DNA from: Harmonia axyridis
Lineage: Eukaryota; Arthropoda; Insecta; Coleoptera; Coccinellidae
Length of the DNA: 64,000 bases
Direction: 5' to 3'
NCBI RefSeq assembly: GCF_914767665.1
Contig: NC_059504.1
Coordinates: forward strand, 35,495,720-35,559,719
Below, piece after piece: positions 48,136-60,164 of the stretch (position 1 is its first letter; every line of letters starts with the position of its first letter). Below the pieces are notes generated by a model. That model was not told the origin of the DNA. It was given only the letters and a program-made list of their open reading frames with translations, and ran no database searches. The translations under genes were made by a program, and so were the position numbers.

Positions 48136-48419
48136 AGGAATCTGATATCATTGCTACTTACCACACATGTTTTCGGTTTTTCGTATCATTCTCTTGAAGC
48201 AATTTCAATTATTCAGTTCAAGTTATCCTCAAAGAACTATATTAGTTATTCCCATCGAGAAAAAATGTCTGTGCTGTGTGTTGCATAATTCAATTGTTTC
48301 ATTTAAATTGCAATTTATTGGTGAGGGCGTCAGTTTTGAATCGAAAATATAAGGTAAGAACAATGAGAAATCAAAAAAAATACTATTATTTCGAGTTATT
48401 TTGTTCAAACTTTGTATTC

Positions 48420-48600
48420 GAAAAATCTTTTTGTTATCTACTAGCGTTTCGAAAGTATAACTTTCCACACGCAACAACGTTTGGAAAGTAGTACTTTTCT
48501 AAATTCGTGCGGAAAAAAAGCCCTGCTAATCACTTTCCGCACGAATATGCATGCGGAAAGTAGAAAGCAAGGTTTTTTGCCGCACGCAAATATTAAAGAG
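48420..48600. repeat. Cluster of inverted GCGGAAAGT motifs
   Basis: Alternating CTTTCCGCACGAAT and ATTCGTGCGGAAA, with GCGGAAAGTAGAAAGC and relatives, form nested hairpins. Similar motif clusters occur at 53255-53400 (TTTTCCGCACTC, TTTTGCGGAAAAG) and 29140-29190. Confidence 0.4.
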
Positions 48601-48818
48601 TCGCATCAATCATAAAATTTTGGCATGTCTATGCGCCAGTCATCGCGGACCTCATAAATATAAAAATGTATCCTGAAAAATTGAAAAATATGCGTGGGCA
48701 CTCACAAGGGTGAAAGATTGGATATGAACTAGAATGGTTGAAGATAGGTTGAATGTATTGGCATTAATGCATATACATAGAACCATTTCCAGCAGTTTTG
48801 ATGTTGAAAATATTAAAC

Positions 48819-48935
48819 AAAGATACGCTAGTCAAAAAAGAGGAGACTAGAATTTGTTATTGAGTTTTCAAAATGTTGAAAGATACGATAGTCAAAAAAA
48901 TACGAGACTAGAATTTGTTATTAAATTTTTAATAT
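48819..48935 (+). repeat. Tandem duplication, 60-bp period
   Basis: AAAGATACGCTAGTCAAAAA with GAGACTAGAATTTGTTATT recurs at 48879 with few changes. Confidence 0.7.
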
Positions 48936-51733
48936 TTGATCATATATCTTAATTTAAGGGTGTTCAATACCTTGTTCATACCACTGCTATTTCAGTGCTA
49001 ATTTCAGTGCATTCCAATTCCAAAGTACAGGTCGGATTCATTTCATTTTTTGAGTGAACAATGACGTGATAGTGGACTTGAAATTCTCGTCTCGATTTTC
49101 AAAAAAAAATCGATAGTATTCCGAAAATTGAACTTTGAAATTAAACACTTTCTTTAAATGACTATTCAGCTTTAGAGAGACTTCTCATTTCAAGTAACTC
49201 ATCCACAAATGTTCAGTGATATTACGAGTTTTGAATTGGTGCAAGCATTTTTTTAAAATTGCTTGATTTGCTCTAATTGTAGATGTTTTTCAAATAGAAT
49301 TATGCTTTTTGGAACGCCTCCCAAAGGTTTACGCCTTTTTGCAGCATAAACACCAATAGAATCTTGAACTGTATTTTATGGCTCGAGATGAATGACACTT
49401 TTATGATTTATGAAGGTAGGGTTTCTCTGGTTGGCTAAAATTGTGGACATTACTAGTTCATGTCAATATTGCAATGAGGATAGGGATAGATAGAAAACTT
49501 GTGATGAAATTATTGTTAGAATTACAAACGATACTGTTCCTAAAAATATATATGCTAGCTGATTTTATTCGTAATGATATCTAGAGAAGTACATTTTGAG
49601 CGCTTAGTAGCATAAAGAAAATTTCAAAAGTCATAAAGAAATTAAGATGAAAAAATGGTATCTGGATTTTTGCCGAAATATGGAAAATTATTAATATTTG
49701 AGAAATCTGAAAAAAAATTTTCAAAAAAAATATCTACAATATTTATCGTTTTAATTTAACGCTAAAAATAGGCAATTCTTGATTAAGAAAATTTTCTCGT
49801 ACTTCCTTCATTAATATTAACTTGAAAAAAATTTTAGTAAACATTTTTCGCTTCGTGAAGCCATTCTTGTATACATACCTCCTTGAAAATTTCATGTCAT
49901 AAAAGTTTTAGAAATTGCAAAATTTTTTTCAAAATAATTTTTTTCGTTAACAAAAAATGAAAAATTTATGTAATGCCATATAAAGTGATGTGAGTTTTTT
50001 CTTTTTCATCATCATATAACGTTTCTCCATTAGCGAATGACATCTTTTAATCCAAAAAATATCCGCTGTTTGTGTAATTGAATTTCAATAATATGAAATA
50101 TTGAAATATTCCATTTTTTCATAAACAATTTATGAGCCTACGGTCATTTTTTTCTCGAGTTAATAGATGCCTTCGTTGATGAAGGAAGGATCATAACATA
50201 TTAAATTGAAAAAAATTCACAACATTATATTTTTCGTTTTTTTAGATTTATTAAATGTTGATAGTTTCCGAGATATCAATTCGTCACGATAGCCGTACTT
50301 TTCGAATTTTGTGACGGTTATGGTCTCCAACGATAGTGTTTGACTCACTGATGACGAATCCGTCCTCAAATTCGAATCTGGTCAGCCCGTCAGGCCGTCC
50401 TATACATGACAAATAACTGTGAAAAGGAACTGTGTAATTAGTATATTTTCTATATGATGAGTACCTATATATTCGAATGGATGATACAAAAAATATTAGT
50501 TTAAGCTATTCGAAAAACGTGTGAATAACAGTGCATTTATTGTGATATTTTTTATATTACTATTATTTTATACCTCAATTATGGCGAAGCGCCCTTATTC
50601 ATCAAGATTGCATAACGCGTAGGGCTTCCCCTTGCACACCAAAAAAAGTTCTTGAGATTTGTAAAATATTTTTTCTTCGATTTACAGCAAATATTAATTT
50701 TGCAGACACATATCAATCAGTAAAGCATTACTTTTCCTGCCTAGACAGCAAAGTAAGTAGTTTCATGAATAGGCATCATCAGAAATGATTAATGGAAATA
50801 AAACATTCCAAAAAGTTGTCAAACTATATTTATTATGGACATATACATTTCCATAGCAACCAACCATACCAACAATTGCAATTTGTATCAAATTTTATTT
50901 TAATTTATCACTACAAAATAAATGAAAAGATCGATATTCAAGCTAATATCGGATGGAAATAGTTATTTTCAAATAACAAATACTTTCAATAGTTATTTAT
51001 TTTACTATAGGTAGCAAAGTAGTAGATAGATTGCCGCGGCTGATAGTTGATAGCCGAGTCATATAATAAAAAATACTAATACATGGCTGAGCGTATCGTG
51101 GCTGGGAATTCAGCTAAGGAAGTCAATCACTACTTTGTCGCCTAGTAAAACAAATTATTGTGTGAATTTTATTTGACAATAACCCTTTTCATCCGATTTC
51201 GATGAAACAAAGCTTGAATATTGAACTTAGATGAGCTGAATATATCTGTAAAAACCCAAAGTGACACCCGATAGACTGAACAAAATACAACTTTTCATTC
51301 CTATTCTGTTACCCTTTTCTTATTGCCCTCACTAATTTTTTTTACGACTTATAATACGTGTCAAATGTCAAATAATCATTATGAATTTCAGGAGAATATA
51401 AAAAATTCTCATCTAGATAAAGAGACCGACAACAATAACCTAATAAATCACATATCTTATATTCCTATACACAGTGTTGTGGCCTCCAAAGGCGCATAAA
51501 ATGAGAACTCAAAAGCTTTTCGAATTTTTCATTCTACAAATCTCAATATGCAAATTTTTCTGATTTTCTCTGTGAAATCTTATAACCAGAGATGATCATA
51601 TATTTTTTCTCAATTCTAATAAATTGCTATTTCTATTATCCATACTCAAAATGAGTCCATGACAGTGGTTCCTTGTAATTTCTGTCTTCACAATATTTTC
51701 AGCGATTTTCTTATTTAGTATTATATACCTAGA
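48936..51733. other. AT-rich, no recognised feature
   Basis: Long stretch with no gene, RNA or complete element recognised. Confidence 0.35.
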
Positions 51734-51932
51734 CAGTGGCGTACCCAGACATAAGCCTTGGAGGGGGGATAAAGGAAAAAAAGATTCAAATTTTCCTTTT
51801 TTTGAAGAAGTTTTCCAAAGAATTCTGCTCACTCATAATAAGATTGTGATATATTATAAGGTTGTAACATATAATGGATATTCCTCCTGGGGGGTATAGA
51901 TCCCCCTTATCCCCCCCTAGGATACGCCACTG
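51734..51932. mobile_element. Short non-autonomous hAT element
   Basis: 199 bp with ends CAGTGGCGTACCCAGACATA and GGATACGCCACTG. Flanks TACCTAGA and TATCTAAA match at six of eight. The interior matches the hAT copies at 3617 and 54112 (GAAGAAGTTTTCCAAAG). Confidence 0.75.
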
Positions 51933-52148
51933 TATCTAAACTGAACTGAATTTCTAAAGTTTACAGAAACACAAATTTACTCTTTGCAGGGCTTCATCGA
52001 GAGTTGCGATTTTATTAGGGGTAATAAATACCAAACAGGCGGTTCTTCAAATAGAATGGGTGTGTCAGGTAAAAATCTACCAAAAATTTTCGGGTAGCTC
52101 CATCTAGCGGAATTGCAGTTTCAGCGCAAAGTAGTCTACAACCTTAAT

Positions 52149-52986
52149 AGGTGTAGTCAAAAGGAATTCATGATTTGTCCAATAGATGGCTTTAGTTGTC
52201 TGTATCTTGCGTTGTACAAGCCCGATCGGGTTGCACTATATGGCGTTAAAAAGATGAAATTTCGCACTACAAAAACATTCTGACAGTTTTGTGATGAGTT
52301 GACTCAGTTAAGTTTGAGCGCGCCACAATGATGGACACTAGCAAAAAGAAAATACCCTGTATTTTATAGTTTTTGTCAGATGAAGACAAAAATACCAGTC
52401 AGGCGGCTGAAAATGTAAATAGTGTTTTTGCCCTTATACTGTAAAGCCAATCACGTGCAATTTTGGTTTCGTCGATTCCGTTCCGGTAATTTCGATGTCA
52501 AAGATGCACCACGCACTGGAAAGCCACTGGCCAATCGTCGAAAATATCAATAAAAGCATGGATATTGTCGAGTCCTGTTTCGATTGCTCAAGAGAGTCCA
52601 CAATAAACCGTTTGGAACATTATTTGCATAAGGCTGATCTCAAGAAGGTGCTAGATGAATGGATATCACATGAGCTAACCAAAAAACCCCATGAACCGAA
52701 TTTCCACTGCGAATCACTAGAGAATCGCAACAAAATCGCCCCATTTTTGAAACGCTTGGTACCTGGTGATGAAAACTGGATCATTTATGACAACGTCAAG
52801 CAAAAACGGTCGTGGTCGAAACGCGGTGAGCCTTCGGAAACGGCCAGGAAGGTTTTGCTGTGTGTTTAGTGAGATTGGCAGGGAATTATCTATCAAGAGC
52901 TGTTCACCTAAAGCACAACTGTGTTAACTATGGTAATTGAAGCCTTGTTCTTTATGCAATAATAGAGGTTTTTTTTTACTACACCT
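52149..52986 (+). mobile_element. mariner element, internally deleted
   Basis: Inverted ends AGGTGTAGT and ACTACACCT. The frame 52495-52869 includes DIVESCFDCSRESTINRLEH and ends FLKRLVPGDENWIIYDNVKQ KRSWSKRGE ... ARKVLLCV, typical of mariner around the first catalytic Asp (VPGDENW). The out-of-frame tail reads on towards DWQGIIYQELF. The catalytic centre beyond is deleted; 838 bp against about 1.3 kb for intact mariner. Confidence 0.85.
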
Positions 52987-54103
52987 TATACTTTCTTGCG
53001 CCTGGGTTTTCTTATGAAATAAATTTACGGAATATATTTATGAAATATGTGAAATTTTTCCTTGTTTTTGTCCTACAAAAATTTTAGAAACTGAATATGA
53101 TATGATTTACTAAAATCCATTTTTCTATAAAAAAAACACTTGACCCGGTAGGTCAAGCTATTCTGCTAACCTATATGAGCCGTGACTTTCTATGGCCCCC
53201 CCTCAAACATCGTCTGGATCCGCCCCTGGTCGGTAACTAGACGAAAATTCTCCTTGCAAGTGTTTCATTTAAGCTAGTAGGAAAAATATTGTTCCTAACT
53301 CATGTCGAAAGCCTTTTCCGCACTCGACTGCTTGAACGAACGACTACAGTCTTTTGCGGAAAAGTATCACTTCGCACACTTGTTAGGAAAATAACTATTT
53401 CCCACATGTTATTGTAAAAGAAGTTTTTCTCAGGTTTGAAGAGTGTATTGGACATTCGGCTGGGGATTTGGTTGAACAATTATTACTGTTTCTCAACAAA
53501 ATAATTTGAATTTGGACAAACTCAAAAATACAGCAGTATCTAATATAAGCGGAATTTATAACGGTCTACAGGCAAAGATTTTAGAGAAACAACTGCACAC
53601 TGTCTTGCTCATTACATTATGAACGATTACATCAACATTTTTCGGGAATAACAAAATTTTTATGATTTCATCGAAAGTTGATATGCTTTTTTCGCATACG
53701 GTATAAAACGGTGGGCATTATTGACAGATATATTCGAGTCTAAAAAACATTTTTTGAAGCGATTGTCGAATACAAAGGTCGTCTCAACATGATTCCCTTC
53801 ATAACTGGTGATTTCACTATTGCGAAATTTTAAAAGTATTGCCCACAATTAACGCTAACAAGCATCAAAGCAAAAGAGCGAAATGAGGCATCATATCTAT
53901 CAAAAAAAAGTTGAAAGAATTTGAGGCAGTACTTAGTAGTAGTAGTATTGGAATATAAAATTATAAATATCAATAAAGTAGTTGTATCTTGATTGAATGG
54001 TGTGATCTAGCGTGTAGAGCAGGAATTCCAATTTCAAAAATCAGAGGGTCCGAAAGGTGAAAAGATAATTCGACGATTTCTCCTGTAGCAAAGTCTTAGC
54101 AAT
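52987..54103. other. No gene; hairpin motifs only
   Basis: Includes the inverted motif cluster at about 53255-53400 and nothing else recognised. Confidence 0.3.
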
Positions 54104-54111
54104 CCGAAAGA

Positions 54112-55929
54112 CAGTGGCGTATCCATGGTGGGGGTCTGATAAGGGGGATATAACCCCCCCAGAAGAAATATCCATTATAAGTCAAAACGCTCAAAAATTG
54201 AATCAACGAATTCATCAACCAACGGTTATATCAAAGGGCTCCATCTGATCGATCCTACTCTCGTCGGCACAATCATTATTTACATTATTATTACAGGCGA
54301 GTATAATAACATCGGTACCTATGATGAGTAATTTTCCATTTTTTTAGAACCCTAAAGCAAATAGATTATATCATATTATATCTATAATTATCCTTTTGTC
54401 GCAAAGAATCTCTTTGTCGGCACTTTAGAATCCATTATTCACTGCGTTAACATTTTCACTCACAAAGATAGATCAGTAATTTTAGTATATTTTGTTGATT
54501 AGTTTGAGGTGGATGACGTAAAAATTTTTTTATTATATTATATTATATACAGGGTGTCCCGTAAGGACCACGTCAAACCGAGGGAGCATGTAGATCAAAG
54601 GATAACCCACCTGCTATGACAAAATTCCCATTATAAAAGTCTTACCGTTTACGAGATATATTTTTTTTTTGAAAAAATGAATTTTTGCCCCTTTCAATAG
54701 TTTTGCCCTTACGGTTGGTAGGTACAATTTAACATCTTTCTGGTTAATTTTCTCAGTAAAACATTGCTGAAGAATGATTTTAACGTTTACATTAAAAACA
54801 TCCTTCGAAAATTTTAAAGGGGGGCTATGAGAAATATTTTTATTGGAAATTTTGGTAGTGGATTATTTTGTTCATGAAGTTTAGCCCATCGTAGTGGAAA
54901 AAAAAGTACCGAGCTACTGCTGCACATTACACCAATAAATTGTCTATTTTATAGTGATTTCAAAGAGCTCCAAATGATCTTATTGAAAAAATCTGGATCT
55001 GCATGATGTTTTCCAAAATTTGCCGGCAAAATTGAATTTCGTTGAAGTGAATAATTATGCGAGTAATATTTCCGCACGTAAACAATTGCCATTGTTCACT
55101 AAGTAATGCAATATCGAAGATTTCTTAACAGAATTGATAAACTTGATTTTGTCAGAAACGTACCCATTTGGATAAAAACAGCCATATCTTTTTTCTTTGA
55201 ATAACAAATGACTTAATTGTGTGATATACCTCTTTGAAATCAATAAAAAATAGACAATTTATTGGTGTAATGTGCAGCAGTAGCTCGGTACATCTTTTTT
55301 CCACTACGATGGGCTAAACTTCATGAACAAAATAATCCACTACCAAAATTTCCAATAAAAATATTTCTCATAGCCCCCCTTTAAAATTTTCGGAGGATGT
55401 TTTTAATGTAAACGTTAAAATCTTTCTTCAGCAATATTTTACTGAGAAAATTAACCAGAAAGATGTTAAATTGTACCAACCGTAAGGGCAAAACTATTGA
55501 AAGGGGCAAAAATTCATTTTTTCAAAAAAAATATATATCTCGTAAACGGTAGGACTTTTATAATGGGAATTTTGTCATAGCAGTTGGGTTATCCTTTGAT
55601 CTACATTCTCCCTCTGTTTGACGTGGTCTTTACGGGACACCCTGTATATATTATTATATTCTCTATTATATTTTTATTATATTCCGTGTTCAACTTTTAA
55701 CGTGTGTTGCATGATCTCAAAACAAAATCTTGTGACGAGTAAGCACATTTCGTTGGAAAATTTCTTCAAAAGAAGGGTAATTGAAGCAGGCGAATCTTCA
55801 AGTTTTTCGCGTTTGAATAAAATAAGTGATACTTCTACAGGTGAAAATCAATCTCAAGAATTGTCAAAGGACATCCGTTTATAACTCTTATACCCCCCCC
55901 CCCCAAGCTTATGTCTGGGTACGCCACTG
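54112..55929 (+). mobile_element. Non-autonomous hAT element with perfect 8-bp target duplication
   Basis: Ends CAGTGGCGTATCCATGG and CTGGGTACGCCACTG are flanked by identical CCGAAAGA at 54104-54111 and 55930-55937. The right part keeps a transposase N-terminus (CCMISKQNLVTSKHISLENF FKRRVIEAGESSSF); the rest of the protein is gone. A fold-back element is nested at 54549-55645. Confidence 0.88.
54549..55645. mobile_element. Fold-back element nested in the hAT copy
   Basis: Arms of about 420 bp (54549-54967 and 55228-55645) are close reverse complements, starting ACAGGGTGTCCCGTAA. The 260-bp centre has a short chance frame only. It is flanked by TATAT-rich sequence, so a TA duplication is possible. 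Confidence 0.85.
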
Positions 55930-56336
55930 CCGAAAGATAATTTTCGGGTATCAGTGTTCATTTCAATATTAAACGTGATTACATCAGTATCTTACAATTA
56001 GTAAATCGGTTCAGAAACAGTCGTAAAAAGATTTCAAGTTGTCTTTCCATCAACTCTCAAAAGTTGCAAAAATAGTTCCATTTAAGCGAACGCTCAGAAA
56101 AAAAAATGGATGCAGACGTTTCTGTGGATGACGCAAAACTTGAAATGTGCAATGAAATTATTTCAAGCTCCTTTAAAGAATTTTGCTATGTATTTATCTC
56201 CTTTTTAACAATTACCGTTTCGGTAGCATCTCAGAAAGATCATTCTCTTTGAGAAGCAATATATTTCAAAAGAGACTGTCAAGTTTGGTCATTAAAGATA
56301 CAACCGCAAGATAGATTTAAAAGAAATAATTTCTTC

Positions 56337-56634
56337 AGGGTGATTCACCGCGATGGCCTATTAAACGTTTATGGAAAACTAATCATAATCTTGTGGTGAA
56401 AATTTGTATGTTGGGGGTTGAGACAATGATCTTTCTTCCTAGAATAATAATGATGCGTAATATACTGGGTGTGCCATTTGAAATAAGGAAGTAGTAGTAT
56501 ATTTCCGGTATAACCTGAAGTTGTAGAGATCTGAAAATATTTTAGGGAGAAAACCCCAACATGCAAATTTTCAGCTCGAAATTGTGATCAGTTTTGCATA
56601 AACTCCTAATAGGCCATCGCGGTGAATCACCCTG
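56337..56634. mobile_element. Small fold-back element
   Basis: CAGGGTGATTCACCGCGATG GCCTATTA mirrors the right end TAATAGGCCATCGCGGTGAA TCACCCTG almost exactly; 298 bp in all. The centre carries ACTGGGTGTGCC, a further terminus-like motif. Confidence 0.75.
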
Positions 56635-57050
56635 TATATTTATATCAATAAATTAATGAAAACTCCCAAATAATAAAAATATTATTTTCAATTTTTCACC
56701 TTATTATTACAAATAATATTCTTCTTGTTATTGACCTCTTGTACAGAGTAATCTCTGAATACTTATTCACTCAACAAAAGGTCCCACACTTCATTAAGAA
56801 CTCAAAAATGCTTAAGGAGAACAGCCCGATATTGTTTGCACCAGGGCCCGGATTGAACTTGGTACGCCCTTGGACACCATCAAAAAAGAAAATTTGCCTT
56901 GATATATTCTTGAGTGTAATAAGTTCAAAATAATTTACAAGTGGAATATGTATAATTATCAAATGTCTTGAAGCTGCAAGAAATATGGTTGAAACTATGA
57001 CTTTTTAATTAATGCTTAAAAAAAACATCAATACTTCCTCAAACAAATAT

Positions 57051-57056
57051 TTTATT
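57051..57056 (-). terminator. bys polyadenylation signal
   Basis: AATAAA on the minus strand about 60 nt after the bys stop. This would give a very short 3'UTR, which fits a housekeeping gene. Confidence 0.7.
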
Positions 57057-57114
57057 ATTATGGTACAATTATACACAATGCTTAAGAGTCTGGCTCTAAA
57101 TGAACTGACCAAAT

Positions 57115-57545
57115 TTATACAGGATTATTTCTACATTTAGCATGCATAAGCTCTCTATGAATTACTGGCGTAATTTCATGATGTCTTTGTTTTTCCAATA
57201 ACGTGTATAGTTTACTCCTTTGATCAAATGTTATATCAGATTTGTATCTTTGTACAAATGTTAACAAAGCTTGATGCCATAAAACAGGCATTTCCCTTTC
57301 GTCACCTAGAAAATCCATAAAATGATTATGAACTACATCGACAACTTGATAGGGTAAACTATATTTCTTATCCAAAAGTATTCTCAAAAATATGGAATTT
57401 GCTCCAGTGTAATCCATTTGAGCTATCTTAAAAAGAGCAGTTGAGGAGTGCAAAACAGGCACCGAATACTTATCAATTACAGATCCAATAATAATGGCCT
57501 CTCTTAGAGTACAATCTCCACTTTCAAGAAGAGGAAAGATCAAAC
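57115..57545 (-). CDS. bys: bys exon 3
   Basis: 431 bp, residues 272-414 and stop TAA at 57117-57115. It encodes the most conserved C-terminal half of bystin. The C-terminus HAKCRNNPV is shorter than the tail of vertebrate bystin, which is variable in the family. Confidence 0.95.
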
Positions 57546-59462
57546 CTGAAAATAATGTTGAAATATTAGAGTTGTAGGAATAATTATTACAAACCCGAAG
57601 TTCCATTTTGACTGATTTGATAAGTGAGGTTGTTATATAGCATATTATGATGAATTTACCTGTCATAAAAGCTTTGGGCTTATATATTGCTTTTATTAGA
57701 GCTTGATATATATGAAAGTTGAGTTTTTTATATTCTGCCAAATCATCTCTAACCCTAGGTAACAATACCAAATGGTAAAATTTCTGAGCTCTTGATTCAT
57801 CGAGATTAGAAGCAAAAATTCTAGTAGCTTGATACATTGCTGCAGCTGACCAATTGGAAGGTTCTGTAAAATATTAATAATATACATATAATAACCAATT
57901 AAAAATTTTCAATAGTAAAAATCTCTCAATTTCCATAAGCTGATCTTTGATTATATGCATAAAGCCTCTTTTCACAGTGATAGTATTACCACGATAGCAT
58001 GATAGTGATAGTAACTATTGCAGCAACTGTCATTATGTAAATTACTTGATAGTTACTATCACTGTGAAAAAGGGCCTTAAGATTAAATAGATAATTGTGA
58101 CATTTTAGGATTACATTGGAAAAAAGTTCCACCAAAAATTAGATTTTTAGGGCCATTTGCACCATTTGCCTAAACATTGATTAAAATTTAAACGTCGATT
58201 CATTTCTGATTTCTCTTAAGAAATCATAGAGTAATCAACGTTTAACCTTAGTTTAGTTTTAATTTTCATATATAATGTAGATGTGTTTCGGGGTTAGTTT
58301 TATCAAAAATTATTATTTGAATATGCTGTGAAATGCGCGTAAGTCTTGAACCAACAGAATGCATTTTATACAGTTTTCTAGGAAATATATATATTGTTGA
58401 ATAGAATTGAAGTCATAAGATAATTTTAGGGCCCTTGCTAAACTGAGCAATACACAACAGGCAATAAGCAATATTATTGACAGTATGTATTCCACATTTA
58501 TTTGTATGGCAACTCATACACTGATGCAAAGTGATATTGTTATTTTTTGTGTAGAGGTGGCTCATTGCCTATTGCAAGTTGCTTATTGCTTTTTGTTCCG
58601 GTGTGCGATTTAACTTATTTGCTTCCTGAAAAATCAGATATTTATCCCTTGCAAGGTTTTCTTAGTTCAATGACATTATGTTTTTGTAATTCTTACAAGT
58701 ATAAAGGAAATCGTAACACACAACTTTCAGAGAAAAGGAAAGTACATAAACTACATTCTCAGAAAATTATCATAGCAAATCCTGTATTATTATTAAAATA
58801 TAAGCCTAATTTGAAATATTTCACCCTTTTGAAGATAATTTGTGCCACTTACCTGTTAGATACAGCATCTCCTCCCAATCATTATACTTGTGCAAACATT
58901 TGAATGCTTTAGGTAACTTTCCACTTCTATATTTTTTCAAAACTTCAGCACACCCTTCGTACTGCGCTGCAGCTTTAGGATCCAAATTTTTCACTTTTAC
59001 ACTAGCAGTATCACTGAATTGCGACTCTAATTCGGTCTTTTTTTCTGTCAATTTATCCATAATAACATCTTCCAATGTCCTTTTTGGTTTTGGATTAGAA
59101 GACATGAATTTTTTAATAGCCTCTTCATCTTCCTGGCTAATTTGCATATTATCAAAAAAACCTTCATATTCTTGAACATTTTCTAAGACTTCTTCTTCGG
59201 AGTCTGAATCTTGGGTATCCACAAAGATCTTTTGTACACTATTTTGTAACTCAGTAACAGGTTGCAACTCCCTTTGTTGCTCCCTAGCTATTTTCAATAT
59301 TTTTTTAGATAAATTGGATTCAACAAATTGTTCTTCCTCATCGCGTCTATTTCTTATTTTATTCCTATTTTTCGACTGAGCAAATTTTGTTTGCTCTATA
59401 TCCTCTTCCAACGAAGCCTTGGATGCTACTTGAGAGGGTTTCAACTTTTTTATTTTGCCCAT
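57115..59462 (-). CDS. bys: Bystin, 40S ribosomal subunit assembly factor
   Basis: Complete three-exon gene: 59462-58853, 57863-57660 and 57545-57115, all gt/ag and in frame, giving 414 residues (human and fly proteins are about 435). Bystin (yeast Enp1) binds pre-40S particles in the nucleolus and nucleus and is needed for 18S rRNA maturation. Start MGKIKKLKPSQVASKASLEE is the first ATG. Residues 25-45 are basic (nuclear targeting), and residues about 80-105 hold an acidic SDSEEEVLENVQEYEGF patch. The conserved bystin fold runs from about residue 160 to the end: KAAAQYEGCAEVLKKYRSGK, WSAAAMYQATRIFASNL, VLLPRVRDDLAEYKKLNFH, CTLREAIIIGSVIDKYSVPV, GANSIFLRILLDKKYSLPY and EMPVLWHQALLTFVQRYKSD. 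No frameshift or premature stop was seen. It is convergent with Hr38. Confidence 0.96.
57660..57863 (-). CDS. bys: bys exon 2
   Basis: 204 bp, residues 204-272, EPSNWSAAAMYQATRIFASN to KAIYKPKAFMTG. Acceptor ttttacag and donor ACAG/gtaaat. Intron 1 (57864-58852) carries a small MITE at 57962-58079; intron 2 (57546-57659) is only 114 bp. Confidence 0.95.
57962..58079. mobile_element. MITE in bys intron 1
   Basis: AAGCCTCTTTTCACAGTGAT AGTA and TACTATCACTGTGAAAAAGG GCCTT are terminal inverted repeats of a 118-bp element. Confidence 0.6.
58853..59462 (-). CDS. bys: bys exon 1
   Basis: 610 bp, residues 1-203 plus the first base of codon 204. Starts ATG at 59462-59460; donor ACAG/gtaagt is read leftwards from 58852. 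It holds the low-complexity charged N-terminal region and the first conserved bystin segment ending NDWEEMLYLT. Confidence 0.95.
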
Positions 59463-59704
59463 ACTTGCTTGATTTATTCACCTCTTGAAATGAAACACAA
59501 AAATTACAACTATAGTTAGTTCAATCGGATAAAAAGTATTTAACTGATAAACAGGTACACGTTTTGCTTTGTTGATAATAAATTTGGGGTTAACTTAGAT
59601 CACAGAATATGCTCTTGAATGAACCATCGAAAAACTACTTAGTATAAGTAAAATAGTCATAACCTATTCACGTTCGGCCAGTACGCTCCACAGAATACTA
59701 AATA
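59463..59704 (-). promoter_or_regulatory. bys: bys 5' flank and probable promoter
   Basis: About 240 bp between the bys start codon and the palindromic element at 59705. It should hold the 5'UTR and core promoter; no clear TATA box was seen. A short promoter is usual for insect housekeeping genes. Confidence 0.4.
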
Positions 59705-60164
59705 TACGCTCTATTAGTGTGACGTCACATACCGCCATGTTAGGTTCTCCTGTCAGTGTTCGGAATCCAAACAAATAAATTGTCATTCAAATTAGCACGG
59801 TGTCGTTGAAGGAATTGGCTTATTTTCATAAATACGAGTATTTGAGGAACTATTTCAGTATTAATTGATAGACAGAAGAAACGAGGTTAATATCAGTAAG
59901 TTTGAATCCTGTATCATTTCCCAGATTTTGTAAAAAGCCGTGTTTATTAGTTGAACTTCAAGTTCGAACTTACTGGCATTAATCTCGTGCCTTCTGTCTA
60001 TCAATTAATAGTAAAATCGTTCCTTAAATAATCTTATTTATCAAAATAAGCCAATTTCTTCAACGACAACGTACTAAATTGAATGACAATCTGTTTGTTT
60101 GGATTCCGAACACTGACAGGAGAACTAAAATGGCGGTGTGTGACGTCATCACTAATAGAGCGTG
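59705..60164. mobile_element. Palindromic (fold-back) MITE with two CRE octamers
   Basis: The ends are inverted copies: ACGCTCTATTAGTG at 59706 and its complement ending about 60163. The inverted match continues inward through GACGTCA, CCTGTCAGTGTTCGGAATCC, CAAACAAAT and CAATTAATAGACAGAAG-like blocks, so nearly the whole element folds on itself. TGACGTCA, the full cAMP-response element, occurs once in each arm (near 59720 and 60141). No transposase was seen, and target duplications were not resolved. Confidence 0.7.

Noticed and set aside
50350..50400. Possible hammerhead ribozyme (CTGATGA with a following stem and GAA)
   Set aside because: The stem II candidate is followed by GAAT or AATC, not the required GAAA, and no matching stem III or cleavage site was seen.
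57115..57837. 240-residue unspliced bystin frame
   Set aside because: It reads through a 114-bp intron with consensus ends; splicing restores the conserved bystin sequence.
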